This document shows positions 50,401-57,519 of a DNA stretch of 64,000 bases, in pieces; position 1 is the first letter of the stretch; each line of letters begins with the position of its first letter. Origin of the DNA: Nomia melanderi (Eukaryota > Arthropoda > Insecta > Hymenoptera > Halictidae); the NCBI RefSeq assembly GCF_051020985.1, contig NC_135010.1, forward strand, positions 2,788,001 through 2,852,000. The letters run 5' to 3'. The notes under the pieces were generated by a model. It searched no databases, had not been told where the DNA came from, and saw nothing but the letters and a program-made list of their open reading frames with translations. Position numbers and translations under genes: made by a program.

Positions 50401-50888
50401 TAGAAAATCACATTTATTAATATATTTACTTTTGTATGAATGTTATGTATTTACTTGTTTCATTAAATACATATTTTTAACATACTCCGTTCGTGTTATT
50501 ATTGACACTTAAAAGTTATTGCTTGGCATACTAGAATTATTAAAAACTGTAGTGCTGCTATAGCTCTACTCCGCTGGGTAGATAGGTAAATAAGTACTCT
50601 TGCATCCTACGATGCTCCTATAGTTTTGCCTTAAGTTCATTTGCCCGCACAGAGTGAATTTCAGAATTACTTTGAATTAACTAAGAATAATGTTGTTGTG
50701 AAATTGTACTCACTGTGATTCCTGAATGCGAGCCTTGCTGTTGCGAATATACAGAGCGCTTGCGACACTGCCGACGACTAATATTAAAGCGCACGCACAA
50801 GTCGCAGCGACGTAAAGTGCCCCGGCACCATTTACCAGGGGTCCTGGTTCCAAACGAACCGAGTCGTTTCTCGGAGGTGTCTCTATTC
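11219..50888 (-). CDS. drl: RYK/Derailed-family Wnt receptor pseudokinase, C-terminal 412 residues (six exons, 5' end outside window)
   Basis: Gene-level entry joining six minus-strand exons: 50714-50888, 36749-36953, 17695-17851, 15754-16021, 13321-13507 and 11219-11467. Phases match at every junction (2+1, 0, 1+2, 2+1, 0) and all introns are GT-AG. Counting from the first complete codon, residues 1-22 are extracellular stalk, about 23-47 the membrane helix, 48-145 juxtamembrane and about 146-412 the kinase domain. Family marks are QEGTFGRV in the glycine loop, DYHCLGDNENRP in the activation segment, DPFEM, CPDELF, and a C-terminus resembling Derailed (YLQDFH then LG). Known family role: single-pass Wnt5-class receptors in axon guidance and cell migration, with little or no catalytic activity. 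Usual length is about 600 residues, so about 190 N-terminal residues (signal peptide and WIF domain) are missing. The symbol is family-level: drl, Drl-2 and dnt paralogues cannot be separated safely here, though the C-terminus looks more like Drl than Dnt. Confidence 0.93.
12104..12544. mobile_element. Long hairpin (foldback) element, copy 1
   Basis: The outer arms begin CCCCGTGATCCGTCCA and stay inverted-complementary through TTAACATAAAAATACTA and CATCAAGCTAAAAGTGG, well over 100 bases on each side. The centre around 12307-12350 (TATAGAGAATTTTAC, then TATCGTTACGTCTCACTTC) is shared with the hairpin at 32617-32907. Partial pairing continues towards the centre (GAGTGAGATGCAA against GTTACGTCTCACTTC). 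No protein frame is supported. A single transcript of either strand would fold into a long double strand. Confidence 0.8.
12518..12685. mobile_element. TTAA-flanked MITE overlapping the hairpin's right arm
   Basis: TTAACACATTATG at the left and the inverted TTAACACATTAAG at the right bound 168 bp, with TTAA at both edges. An inverted copy of the left end lies in the left arm of the hairpin, so the hairpin may have arisen by inverted duplication or by two insertions (inference). Confidence 0.55.
13321..13507 (-). CDS. drl: Kinase exon 3: catalytic loop, DTA motif and activation segment
   Basis: The exon has 62 complete codons after one split base; no open frame of usual length marks it, so it was found by translating the region directly. 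It reads DIAARNCLIE, then RLADTALARDLFPQDYHC, then LGDNENRPIRWMALETLQ, then YSTATDV. With the previous exon it restores HRDIAARN, so the catalytic Asp269 and Asn274 are present. The DFG triplet is D-T-A (288-290); human RYK has D-N-A. The activation segment DYHCLGDNENRP is diagnostic of the RYK family. The acceptor TTGTAG precedes 13507. The donor GACGTG/GTACGG is at 13321/13320 and the exon ends in phase 0. Confidence 0.95.
13508..15753 (-). other. Receptor intron between kinase exons 2 and 3
   Basis: A 2.25-kb GT-AG intron, strongly AT-rich, with a short ATAATACA microsatellite at about 13526-13575. I see no gene or clear transposon in it. Confidence 0.85.
15754..16021 (-). CDS. drl: Kinase exon 2: alpha-C helix, hinge and HR of the catalytic loop
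   Basis: The exon has 88 complete codons between two split codons. The first split codon gives Glu179, followed by VASAYQASLLVVEG, which carries the alpha-C glutamate (Glu192). GLMHANIASLAAACL aligns with the family's G-L-x-H-x-N segment. ELNLKLYL matches the NLKLFL stretch of RYK after the hinge. The exon ends GAFMHGRGLLH plus two bases of Arg, so the HRD motif is split by the intron. The acceptor AACTTTTAG precedes 16021 and the donor CACAG/GTAATT is at 15754/15753. The stretch CPLLAYTSTPGE in the hinge is shorter and more diverged than in human RYK, which suggests relaxed constraint on the ATP-side hinge (inference). Confidence 0.94.
16022..17694 (-). other. Receptor intron between kinase exons 1 and 2
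   Basis: A 1.67-kb GT-AG intron, AT-rich, with nothing recognisable. Confidence 0.85.
17695..17851 (-). CDS. drl: Kinase exon 1: glycine-rich loop and VxIK lysine
   Basis: The exon has 52 complete codons plus one base, opening TNDPCEKARALAVSRSA. It contains the family-typical loop QEGTFGRVYKG (residues 151-161), where the first glycine of the usual GxGxxG is replaced by Gln, as in human RYK. It also carries VIIK, whose Lys175 is the beta-3 ATP-anchoring lysine. The acceptor TTTGCAG precedes 17851 and the donor ACAG/GTATT is at 17695/17694. The phase-0 start matches the end of the juxtamembrane exon. The exon base composition (near 55% GC by eye) contrasts with the AT-rich intron 3' of it; a GC island lies 5' of it. 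Confidence 0.94.
18000..18660. other. GC-rich intronic island
   Basis: The island stands out sharply against flanks near 30% GC (blocks such as GCGGCGCGACTACGCGGCGA). Frames on both strands are open here, as expected of GC-rich noncoding DNA with few stop codons. None resembles a known protein. It begins about 150 bases upstream of kinase exon 1 on the gene strand, so it could be an enhancer or internal promoter (inference). Confidence 0.4.
18757..19211. mobile_element. MITE family P, copy 1, split by a family M insertion
   Basis: The left piece contains CGTGGTGAAGATTT and the right piece ends ATCATAAGGCAAGGTGTTAA; both match the intact family P copy at 34449-34682. They are separated by a complete family M element at 18811-19040. 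The left boundary is approximate. Confidence 0.6.
18811..19040. mobile_element. MITE family M, copy 1 (nested in family P)
   Basis: The 230-bp unit opens TTAATTGTGGAATTTAGTTT, has the interior AGTGTGTACTCATCTAACGC and ends TACTCGTCGAACACCATTAA. TTAA lies on each edge. It is homologous to 52234-52462, 55804-56040 (opposite strand) and 58355-58806. Confidence 0.8.
21865..22090. mobile_element. TTAA MITE with TTAACCCTAATCGTACCA ends
   Basis: The right end, inverted, is TTAACCGTAATCGAACCACG, giving terminal repeats of about 22 bp with TTAA edges over 226 bp. Each arm also carries a GTGACTC/GAGTCAC block. Confidence 0.8.
22087..22305. mobile_element. TTAA MITE with ACTAGGTTTAYGGA ends
   Basis: The ends TTAATACTAGGTTTACGGA and inverted TTAACACTAGGTTTATGGA bound 219 bp. 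Its left TTAA is the right TTAA of the preceding MITE, so the two are head to tail with a shared target. Further partial matches (TGTAAACCT, TTAACCTAGTG) occur near 22920-22965. Confidence 0.75.
27000..27620. other. GC-rich intronic island
   Basis: A block with GC well above its surroundings and several overlapping frames on both strands, none resembling a known protein. It ends abruptly at the AT-rich tandem duplication that begins near 27661. Confidence 0.35.
27661..28028. repeat. Direct duplication of a 185-bp unit
   Basis: Units 27661-27847 and 27848-28028 share TTTAGTATTTGAATATATT, a CATTCA block, TAATATGGAAAAA-type sequence and GGTTAATAATTTTTAGTAC. The copies are diverged, so the duplication is not recent. 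Confidence 0.8.
30540..30870. repeat. Polypurine (GA-rich) tract
   Basis: GAAAG, GAGAGA and GGAGAG runs dominate the plus strand. The long minus-strand frame here is a pyrimidine-tract artefact made of Ser, Leu, Phe and Pro. Confidence 0.75.
31012..31582. mobile_element. MITE family T, copy 1, interrupted by a retrotransposon
   Basis: The ends TTAACACTAAAACTACCGAG and inverted TTAACAGTAAAACTGCCGGA match the 219-bp copy at 42840-43058. Interior landmarks GAGATT and CATAATTTAAATACT are also shared. The excess length comes from the inserted sequence at 31104-31471. Confidence 0.75.
31104..31471 (-). mobile_element. 5'-truncated non-LTR retrotransposon 3' end
   Basis: On the minus strand a frame of about 75 codons runs to TAA at 31244-31246. 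It contains CILCEIPLSIKHILISCPRV, a C-x2-C-x7-H-x4-C cluster followed by an Arg-rich stretch, and ends IQNVLKFFRQINLLSSL. This is the C-terminal layout of Jockey/R1/I-type ORF2 proteins. About 120 bases of 3' UTR follow, with AATAAA at 31121-31126 and an A tract (T run on the plus strand) at 31104-31111. Only the last few hundred bases are present, as is usual for incomplete reverse transcription. The target duplication is not clear. Confidence 0.75.
31878..32131. mobile_element. MITE family G, copy 1
   Basis: The ends TTAACACATTGCGTACCGG and inverted TCAACACATTGCGTACTGG bound 254 bp. The interior matches 56721-56987 over most of its length, with shared GAGATCAACTTATATC, ATATTGTTATGTAATATA and ACGAGATTTCTCGTTACCAG. 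Confidence 0.85.
32468..32616. mobile_element. MITE family P, short copy with internal deletion
   Basis: The left end TTAACCCTTTGCCTTCTAAC and the right end CATTAGGCAAGGCGTTA resemble family P ends. Only 149 bp separate them, against 234-251 in full copies. It lies directly against the hairpin that starts at 32617. Confidence 0.55.
32617..32907. mobile_element. Long hairpin (foldback) element, copy 2
   Basis: The left arm AAGTGCACAGGGGCAAGGGG is mirrored by CCCTTTGCCCCTGTGCACTT at the right. Complementarity continues almost to the centre through GCGTGTGGTAATAACAAAG and its mirror CTTTGTTATTGCCACGCG, giving two arms of about 130 bases. The centre matches copy 1 at 12104-12544. Frames on both strands are by-products of the palindrome. 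Confidence 0.85.
32957..33309. mobile_element. Long hairpin (foldback) element, copy 3
   Basis: The outer arms AGTCCTGCTCTGACGCGATG and the right arm CGTCAGAGCAGGACT pair, and GTGAGATGTAACGATAGAG pairs with CTCTATCGCTACAACTCAC near the centre. It is related to copies 1 and 2 in the GTGAGATG/TCACT core and in TTCCACTCAGAATGTTC (TTCCACTTACAGTGTTC in copy 2), but its outer arms differ. It lies 49 bases from copy 2. Confidence 0.8.
34449..34682. mobile_element. MITE family P, copy 3
   Basis: The 234-bp unit has TTAA at both edges, TTAACTCCTTGCTTCATAAC at the left and CACACGGCAAGGGGTTAA at the right. Landmarks are CGTGGTGAAGATTTAA and ATAAATTATTAATGTCAAAG. It is the best-preserved reverse-oriented copy. 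Confidence 0.7.
34710..34960. mobile_element. MITE family P, copy 4 (opposite orientation)
   Basis: It begins TTAACCCCTTGTCTTATGAT, the inverse of the right end of the neighbouring copy, and contains TACTTTATCATTAATAATAG. TTAA lies at both edges. The two copies are 27 bases apart and inverted, so together they form a large imperfect palindrome at 34449-34960. Confidence 0.7.
35949..36178. mobile_element. MITE family P, copy 5 (diverged)
   Basis: It begins TTAATCCTTTATTCTATGAT and ends at a TTAA shared with the next copy. The interior is strongly diverged from family P, so the right boundary and membership are tentative. Confidence 0.4.
36175..36387. mobile_element. MITE family P, copy 6
   Basis: It begins TTAATCCTATGATTTATGTT and shares TTCTATG then GTTCTATGTCTACATT with copy 4 (34710-34960). 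It closes CATCACGAGTCTC then GAGGGGTCAA. It ends about 360 bases from the juxtamembrane exon. Confidence 0.6.
36749..36953 (-). CDS. drl: Juxtamembrane exon of the RYK/Derailed receptor
   Basis: The exon has 68 complete codons after one split base. It is cytoplasmic, rich in Ser, Ala, Gly and Tyr, and contains SYATIADLEPLYARP followed by SRASYYASSHMTHLSQ. The acceptor CTTTTAG lies just before 36953 and the donor CAG/GTACGC is at 36749/36748. Its one-base start exactly complements the two-base end of the transmembrane exon, and its phase-0 end fits the phase-0 start of the next exon. Several tyrosines (in SYAT, PLYA and SYYAS) could be phosphorylated by a partner kinase; that is inference, based on the family recruiting Src-type kinases. 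The exon sits inside a GC-rich island (about 36540-37170), unlike the AT-rich introns on both sides. The segment is poorly conserved in the family, so the call rests on phase, splice sites and position more than on similarity. Confidence 0.8.
40080..40800. other. GC-rich intronic island
   Basis: This 0.7-kb block has markedly raised GC in both halves and mutually overlapping frames of 60-150 codons on both strands. None has a recognisable domain, and the simultaneous openness of several frames argues against coding. It is a candidate regulatory region or unspliced RNA gene (inference). Confidence 0.35.
42840..43058. mobile_element. MITE family T, copy 2
   Basis: The 219-bp unit with TTAA edges has ends TTAAAACTACTAAGCAATCC and inverted TTAACACTAAAACTACCAGA. 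It is the uninterrupted relative of 31012-31582. Confidence 0.75.
43650..43877. mobile_element. MITE family T2, copy 1
   Basis: TTAACACTAAAACTACTGAG at the left and GCATTAA at the right bound 228 bp. The interior CTTTTTGAAATTGGTCTATA and GAAATCAGGAATGGGTCA are shared with 57281-57499. A small palindrome GGGTCATTTTGACCCG lies near the right end. Confidence 0.75.
45825..46046. mobile_element. Probable TTAA MITE
   Basis: The ends TTAACACTTAAGCACCT and inverted TTAACACCTTGTCACAC bound 222 bp with TTAA edges. The inverted match is only about 10 bases, so the call is modest. Confidence 0.45.
46158..46383. mobile_element. MITE family A, copy 2
   Basis: The 226-bp unit has TTAA edges. The left end is TTAAAACTAGAACTATTGC and the inverted right end TTAACACTAGAACTGCCGA. 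The interior GCAATTATTGATACCTTAAA is shared with the other family A copies. Confidence 0.8.
47076..47334. mobile_element. MITE family A, copy 3 (diverged)
   Basis: It begins TTAATAACAGAATTACTG, contains GTAATTATTGTTGTTATAAG and ends TTCATGTGTTAA, aligning with copy 2 along its length. It is 259 bp, and TTAA is present on both edges. Confidence 0.6.
50714..50888 (-). CDS. drl: Transmembrane exon of the RYK/Derailed receptor
   Basis: This exon encodes the end of the extracellular stalk (IETPPRNDSV onward, with the P-G-P-L-V-N-G turn) and one hydrophobic helix running from GALYVAATCA to SALYI. A basic stop-transfer segment follows (RNSKARIQES). The acceptor is a pyrimidine run ending TTTTCAG just before 50888. 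The donor GTGAGT begins at 50713. The exon starts with the last two bases of a codon and ends with two bases (CA), which join the G opening the next exon to make Gln. It has 57 complete codons and no cysteines outside the helix. The single helix between an extracellular stalk and a basic cytoplasmic face fits a type I receptor. The upstream exon should end with one codon base; I found no candidate in 50889-64000. Confidence 0.88.
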
Positions 50889-52233
50889 CTGAAAACAAAT
50901 AATAATTTTCCTTGTTTACGTAAATTTAATGTTTTGCTTTCCATATTCATAGAATACGTAATATTTCGAGCATGGTTTTATTTATTCAAGGTTTAATTAA
51001 TCCTAACCCCATAAGCGAGGAAGAATTTTTACAAATTATTCGCTCGATAGGGAACGTTGGTTTAGAATATGGAAACGTAAAATATTAGGAAATACTTGTT
51101 TTATTGTTGCATTTTTTACAGTGTATCAGTATGTAAACTTTATAGGTAACATATGTATATTATTAGGGGCACCCATAAATCGTCAATCTTTTTTAGATAG
51201 CTGAGTTAATTTAAGCTGACTTATATATATTGATCAGTGAGAATATGTTTTTTACGATATGTTGCAAAGTTTTAATAAGAATTTATATCTTTTATCTAAA
51301 TAATAAAAAAATTATGTAAACTTAAAAAATGTTTAATATTAAAGTATTTTATCTATTATATTATTATATAATATAATAACTATATTATTTATATTAGAAT
51401 CCAATAAATTAACAAACTAAATATAAATAAATAAATTTACGAACATTTTTGCAACTAATTTTTCCTCTCTAAAACGAAAGTCTTGACTGCAAAAATGCAC
51501 TAAAGTTATTATCGCATTGTAGCACACTTAGAGTCTAAAAGATGAACAGTATAAAACTTTCACACAATACACAATTTTTTCAAAAACAATATACGTTTAT
51601 TTCGTAGAAATAACAATCTCTTCTCATAGAATAGCAACACAATTATTCCGTTAAAACGTTTACCATAGATCGCGTTTATACCATTAAAGTTATGGCGCTA
51701 AAGTGAGACTTTGATTGCATAATTGCGGGGAATCCCGCCGATAAGCATAGTTTTTTAATCAGTGGACTTTTGTGTCATCGTGAAATAGTTGCGCTACTAG
51801 CGAGAAACGGGTTTAAGCCGCATTACGCTATGGACAATCCATTTTGTCGATTAAATCGTTTCCTGCGCATTGTCGTTAGATGATTCGAGTTGAAGGATCC
51901 TCTAGCAGTGTTGTTTAATCCGCGGCTTATTTTAAAATTTTTATTACCATCACGGTGTATTGATATTTCCCTTGATTTCAAAACTTGACAAAAACTGTTA
52001 AAACAGTAACTTTATACGGTTTATTGTTACTAAAAATAGTACGTTTCTTCGTTCTATCTGTTTTTATCTTTTTAGTAACTTTTATTTTGTTTTACTTAAA
52101 TTTAGAACTTTGTAGTAAGTTATAATTATTCCTGAGTTCTCCTTTTGCAATTGTTGAGAAGATATAGATAATCTTTTGAGAAATTATTAAATTATTCAAT
52201 ATAATAGTAATATATCATAACTACGCTAATCCG

Positions 52234-52462
52234 ATAACTGTGGAATTTAGTTTAAAAAATATCTCGTTTTGTGCGCATCAAAAAATGATGTATGTACTCA
52301 TCAAACGCAGGAAGGATGCACCTAAAATATATTTGAATGAAAAACCAAACCAAAGCAAAGAAAAATTATATGTTTATCTGAAAAAATAAAGAATTCATCA
52401 TTGAAAAAATTATTTTCATTTCAAGCTTTAAGATAACGTTTATACTCATCAAATGTAGTTAA
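52234..52462. mobile_element. MITE family M, copy 2
   Basis: The 229-bp unit opens ATAACTGTGGAATTTAGTTT, contains GAATGAAAAACCAAAC and closes ACTCATCAAATGTAGTTAA. It aligns end to end with the nested copy at 18811-19040. Confidence 0.8.
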
Positions 52463-54611
52463 CTTGTTAACGGTTGAATGGAGGCCTCGAATAAGGATCT
52501 ATGCTATATTTACTACATTCGTGTTATTTTACTTGTTGTTATACGTTTTACAGATAGTCCCAGGTAAATAACATGAAATCCTTACTTTATTGAAACAATT
52601 AGTAGAAATATTACTAGTTTCATAATATTTATATATTAATAAATAAAAACTGTGTAATGTCATTTAAATAAGTAAGAGAGCGAAATTTTTAAATAATTGA
52701 CAAATCTTTTTGCAAATATCTTAAAATATCTCAGAAACGAAAACTGAGTGGTGCTAACATGTAAAAGGAAAAATTTGCTCGGAATCACATCTTCAATAAC
52801 ACATTTCATCAAGATCGATGAAGAATCGCTAACCTATGTGTTAGAAATATTCAAACTCTACGACAAAGTTAAAAGCATTCAGTTTTGATTCGTAATTGAT
52901 AACATTTTTTTGTTTAAACTTCCATGTAACATCTATTTCATTTCCTCCGAATCTTGTTACAAATGAAATCAATTCCCATTTCGTTCTTTAAACATAGTGC
53001 ATTAAATTAATCCAATTCTTATTATTGTCCATCGATGAAAAAGTTTTGAAGGTTTTTATAAAATATAAAAAAAAGGGTTTTTTACTATATAATTCCCATT
53101 GGTTGCTATTACCCTCTTCCACCTTTTTATAAGCTTATTTATTCCGCCATTGCAGAAATTCTATGATTTCGAATAGAAAAATGAATCCAGTGATATTTTT
53201 TTTATTTCAACGAATGTATAAATGTACAATAAATACATTTACATGTATTATTAATATATTAAATAAAATCAATAAATATTTAACAAACATACAAATGCAT
53301 AATATACATATATATTTTTTAAGTATTATAAATATCGAATATATTAATAAATATGTACATATATTGTACATTTGCATATTTATTGTTCATTTGTACATCA
53401 ATCTTTCCATCAATCAAATGATATTTTATACGCAGAACGTTGTGCATTATTGGTTTATCCAATCCACGTGATTCATTTATATTCGTTGGCATCAAATGAA
53501 CGAGATCGACTAAGAGAGCATAGAATTAAGGACAAAATAGAACTGTGGAAAGGATACTTGAACCAAAGACAGGAAATCCCTTTGACATTTTTTTTACTAC
53601 GCATAGCCACCGTTGGAACACGGTAGCATTAATTTCTTTTCACGTGGCTCGGCCGCTTTCCGCTCCACGCAACGCTGCATTTCCCCTTTGTATTCCGAGA
53701 AATTCCTTACTAAACAAGAATACAACTCTTTTTCGCTGTGAATAGTTTTAGGGATGTCACGTTGTAAAGTCTTTAGTACGACCGTTTTAGTGCTTTGCGA
53801 TGTTGCGTACTAGATGACTTTGTGACAGTGTTTGTTAAACAGACAGGATTGCATATGTGAAGACATTTTAAGCACATATCTGAATTTTAATGCATTTATT
53901 TCTTGAATTATAGCATGAGAAACCTATACATTTTTATTTTTTGCATTGTGATATCGAGAGGAATTTGTTCTGGAACTTTCAAATTCAATAGAATATATTG
54001 TCAAATTTCTTGCAGTACAACCGCTATTCATTATTGACAGTTAATGTTTAGGATAAATATAGACTAGCTGTGCAACTCAAATTTCTGTTCCTTCTAATAA
54101 AATATAAATATAATTCTAGTGCAATTGTTGAAAAAAGAAGGAATTAATTAATTATATAGTACCTACAGTTTTAACATACAAGTTACATTTATCAAGTTAA
54201 TTTTTTAGATTTTTTATGCTGTTTTTTCTCCTTTTCTTTCCTTTTCCTGTACTTCTCTATTTTTCCAATCTTAATAAAGAAATAAGATTAAAAAAGGGAA
54301 ATAAAAAAAATTTCCTTTTTTTCAAATCTGTATTATTCCTTTTGTCTTTGGTTGTCATTATATTTGGGTATTAAGAAATATTTTCTTATGTATATCATCA
54401 AACCAACACTATTCATTTATCCTTTATATAATGAAAATTATTCTGTACTAAAAGTTGATGACCTAGTAAAATCTAACAAATGTGAGATATACAAAGCGAA
54501 TTTGAAATTCTATCAAATTCACAATGAAAATCCTGTTATGTTTTCCAATAAGCCTATCCATAATGATAGGTGGGTATTACAACTATCAGAAATTTCTCAT
54601 TATGTTCTGTA

Positions 54612-54762
54612 GAATAATATTTAATCAATATTGAGATGACAATAATATTTAATTCAATAGATTGACAATAATATTTAATTCAATGGATTGACAACAATAT
54701 TTAATTCAGTAGATTGATAATAATATTTAATTCAATAGATTGATAATAATATTTAATTCAAT
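54612..54762. repeat. 26-bp minisatellite, about 5.5 units
   Basis: The repeated unit is built from GACAATAATATTTAATTCAA followed by TAGATT. Units differ by single bases (GACAAC, GATAAT, CAGTAG). The left end is more degenerate than the right. Confidence 0.85.
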
Positions 54763-55477
54763 AATGAGATTCGGAATGTTCAATATCACGATAATTTAAT
54801 GAAAGAAAGGCATGGCTGATTTAATTTGCATTTAATTGAACACGAAATCATTCAGGTCAAATTTCCCTAGTGTCAAAATTTCTATTCAACTTCTGAGTGC
54901 TAATAATGATATTTTTTAATTTGCTAATTGTCTGTGATAGAACCATTGAAAAGATCATTAATTTATTGTTTTTATATAAGCCTGTAATTATTAATAAATC
55001 ACAATTCTTCTGTTCATGATAGACTACATAAAAATTCAACACAATATTGTAACGTGTAATACTATTCTTTAATTATTTTTAACAAACATACAATATACAT
55101 TGACATAATTGAAAAGTTTTAACTATTCATTTATCATATAAGGTACAAGAGATAAAAAGGTAATGCGGAGTGTACAAAAATAATAATATTGCATTGAATT
55201 CTTTAAATAGTGGTATTGAGAACTGGTATTAGTTTTTCATGTAGAATATAAAGTAGCATCGGTTATTATATAAAAAAAACATATGAATTCATTGAACAAA
55301 CTACAGATGACCTTGAAGTGTCGAAATCTCTTTCACTCGCAAAAAAATTATTACTGCTACAATATAATCATTATTATATCGAACAACGTATCGTTAGGAA
55401 GATCTATTCTCTATTGTAATTTTATTTTTACAACTGTATTTCTAAAATTTTTTATTTGTCTACAGATTCGCAGACTA

Positions 55478-55697
55478 TTAACACTAGAAACAGAGCGTTT
55501 AATACGATTGATATGTAATCCCTATAAAAATTGTAACAATACATTATTTTCAGTTTCTTCGGACATTCATTATAGTATTCAAGTAAAACTGTTTATTTTC
55601 AAGATGATTTTGAATATTTAATGCTTTTAAGATGTCAATAATTGCGAAACAAAAAATCGAAATCAGTCATTTTGACTGATATGGCAGTTCTGGTGAA
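55478..55697. mobile_element. MITE family A, copy 4 (opposite strand)
   Basis: Read on the minus strand, it opens with CCAGAACTGCCATATCAGTC, contains TTCGCAATTATTGACATCTT and ends with AAACGCTCTGTTTCTAGTGT. This matches 4213-4416. The edge is TTAA on one side and TGAA on the other. Confidence 0.75.
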
Positions 55698-55803
55698 GAC
55701 TACGCAAATATCGCCAGTGACAATCGACACTCGGCGAGAAAAATGTGTAGTTAAACTGTCAGAAAGATAAAAAAATAAAATTTTAACTTAAGCTTTTAAC
55801 CAG

Positions 55804-56040
55804 TTAACTGCGTTTGACGAATATATACGTCATTTTAAAGGTAGATATGATACCATAATTCTTTCAACGATGAATTATTTATTTTTTCAGATAAACATCT
55901 ATTTCGTCTTTGTTTTGCTTCGGTTTTTCATTAAAATATATCCTAGGTACATTCCTCCTGCGTTTGACGAGAACGTACTTAATTTTTTACTCTATTGCGC
56001 GCAAAATCAAAAATTTTTCAAACTAAATTCCACAAGTTAA
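55804..56040. mobile_element. MITE family M, copy 3 (opposite strand)
   Basis: The 237-bp unit has TTAA edges and is the inverse of copies 1 and 2: TTAACTGCGTTTGACGA at the left and AAACTAAATTCCACAAGTTAA at the right. An extra internal CTGCGTTTGACGAGAACGTA echoes the outer end. Confidence 0.8.
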
Positions 56041-56049
56041 GAATTGTCG

Positions 56050-56288
56050 TTAACCCTTTAGTCCCGAATGGTACACATAGGTACCATAAGCATTTTAAAT
56101 GATCGGAGATCTAGAAAACGCCTAGATAAAAGAAAATTGTACCACACAGGAATCTTTGCTTCTAGATGACAGCTTAAATATTAATCAGTTGTCGGTACAT
56201 GTGTTTTGGTTGATTACTGCACAGCCGTAAGTGTTTTTTCACAAAACTGATATTAACAAAAAATACATATTCAGGGACAAAAGGATTA
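56050..56288. mobile_element. TTAA MITE with TTAACCCTTTAGTCCCGAAT ends
   Basis: The left end TTAACCCTTTAGTCCCGAAT and inverted right end TTAATCCTTTTGTCCCTGAA bound 239 bp. CCCTTT after TTAA is typical of piggyBac-type ends. A second, unpaired right end of the same type (CAGGGACAAAAGAGTTAA) lies at 57261-57278, so two elements or one larger rearranged element are present here. Confidence 0.65.
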
Positions 56289-56511
56289 AAGATCCTCTCA
56301 GAGTTTTAACTGGATCGGTTAATTTGTTGAGATTACTCGAATCAATTAATTTTCTTCGCGTAATCTTTGAATATTGCACGATGTATCATCTATTAAGCAC
56401 GAAGAACCACCGACTGTAGTTGGAAAAAAATGCATTTAAAGTTGGAAAGAAGCTTTACTCTGTGATCCTGTTGCACTGATAAGCTTGTTGTCCTCTTCGT
56501 CCGTAAAACTG

Positions 56512-56728
56512 TCACTTGATGGTTACATCTAGATTATTGGTATTCAGCTGCTTATGCCAGACTGGTCTCAAAATTCTCTGAATTCCTGGAGGAAGATGAA
56601 GTCTCCCTCCAGAGTCTACGTGTACCTTGTGGAGGAATGTTTCTATCAGCGAATTGGAGTTAGTTTGGGTGGCTCCTAAAAAACTGCCCTTTCGTAAAGT
56701 GGCGATGATTTCGCTGCTGGTTAACTTA
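56512..56728 (-). pseudogene. Short decayed coding remnant, probably of a DNA transposon
   Basis: On the minus strand a frame of about 70 codons reads SSEIIATLRKGSFLGATQTN, then SLIETFLHKVHVDSGGRLHL, then PPGIQRILRP and VWHKQLNTNN, and stops at 56512-56514. A +2 shift continues in a second frame with SDSFTDEEDNKLIS before another stop. The composition is protein-like and unlike the random frames nearby. I do not recognise the protein. It lies between piggyBac-type ends (56050 and 57278), and an acidic DEED run is common near the N-terminus of such transposases, so a transposase remnant is my best guess. Confidence 0.35.
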
Positions 56729-56987
56729 GTACATTACGTAACGGCTATTTTTCATAAAACTGAATTACGCGGATAGCAATTTTCAGTGAGATCAACTTAT
56801 ATCGCTATATATATAGAAAAACTCAAATATCATATTGTTATGTAATATATTTTAAATAGATAATAAGTTCGAATCAAATTAAAAATTTTTTCAAATACTG
56901 TGGTAATTAGCAAAGTTACACAGCTAAGTGTCTTGATATAAAAACGAGATTTCTCGTTACCAGTATGCATGTGTATGTATGTGTTAA
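56721..56987. mobile_element. MITE family G, copy 2
   Basis: It aligns with 31878-32131 over its whole length (ACGGCTATTTTTCATAAAAC, GAGATCAACTTATATCGC, ACGAGATTTCTCGTTACCAG). TTAA is present on both edges and TTAACTTAGT occurs on both flanks. The right end carries a GTGTATGTAT expansion. Confidence 0.8.
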
Positions 56988-57280
56988 CAAATTAACTTAG
57001 TTTTTTAGGAACCGTCGCAAACATTTTCCCTTGACGTTCGACTTGCGTATGGACTTATGATACGCCATAGCTACTGAGCTACCAGAAGACCTTCGAATTG
57101 TCTATTACTCACTTACAGCCCTAAGGTCTTCCGGTCATAAACACTGGCGATCGCTACGGAATGCAGAACTCTGTTACGTGCTTAAATTTCTCAAAAATAG
57201 CAGAAATCACTTATACATCGTAAATCCAGCATAAATTTACATTACAAAAAATTAAATATTCAGGGACAAAAGAGTTAAAG

Positions 57281-57499
57281 TTAACTAAAACTACCGAGCA
57301 GTTAAACTGACTTCTTGAAATTCTTTTATAGAAACTTCAAAAGCGCATCTATTGAGACTTGAATTGATTTTAAATTTAGTTTGCGCATTGCTACATCTAT
57401 TTTTTTAAATAACTTCCCAGAGAAACATCTGTTATCTTTTTAATAATCGTAAAAAGAAGAAATCAGGAGTGGGTCAGTCTTAATTAGTTTTAGCCTTAA
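57281..57499. mobile_element. MITE family T2, copy 2
   Basis: The 219-bp unit has TTAA edges. TTAACTAAAACTACCGAGCA begins it, and the interior AGAAATCAGGAGTGGGTCAG matches 43650-43877. It starts only three bases after the preceding element's TTAA. Confidence 0.75.
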
Positions 57500-57519
57500 G
57501 TAGATCGGTCAATTAGGAC

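Larger units (their letters stand above)
36954..50713 (-). other. 13.8-kb receptor intron between transmembrane and juxtamembrane exons
   Basis: An AT-rich GT-AG intron. It holds GC-rich islands at about 40080-40800, 42180-42600, 48600-49000 and 49800-50160 and five MITEs between 42840 and 47334. The stretches 37200-40000, 44000-45800 and 47350-48550 show nothing recognisable. Confidence 0.8.
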
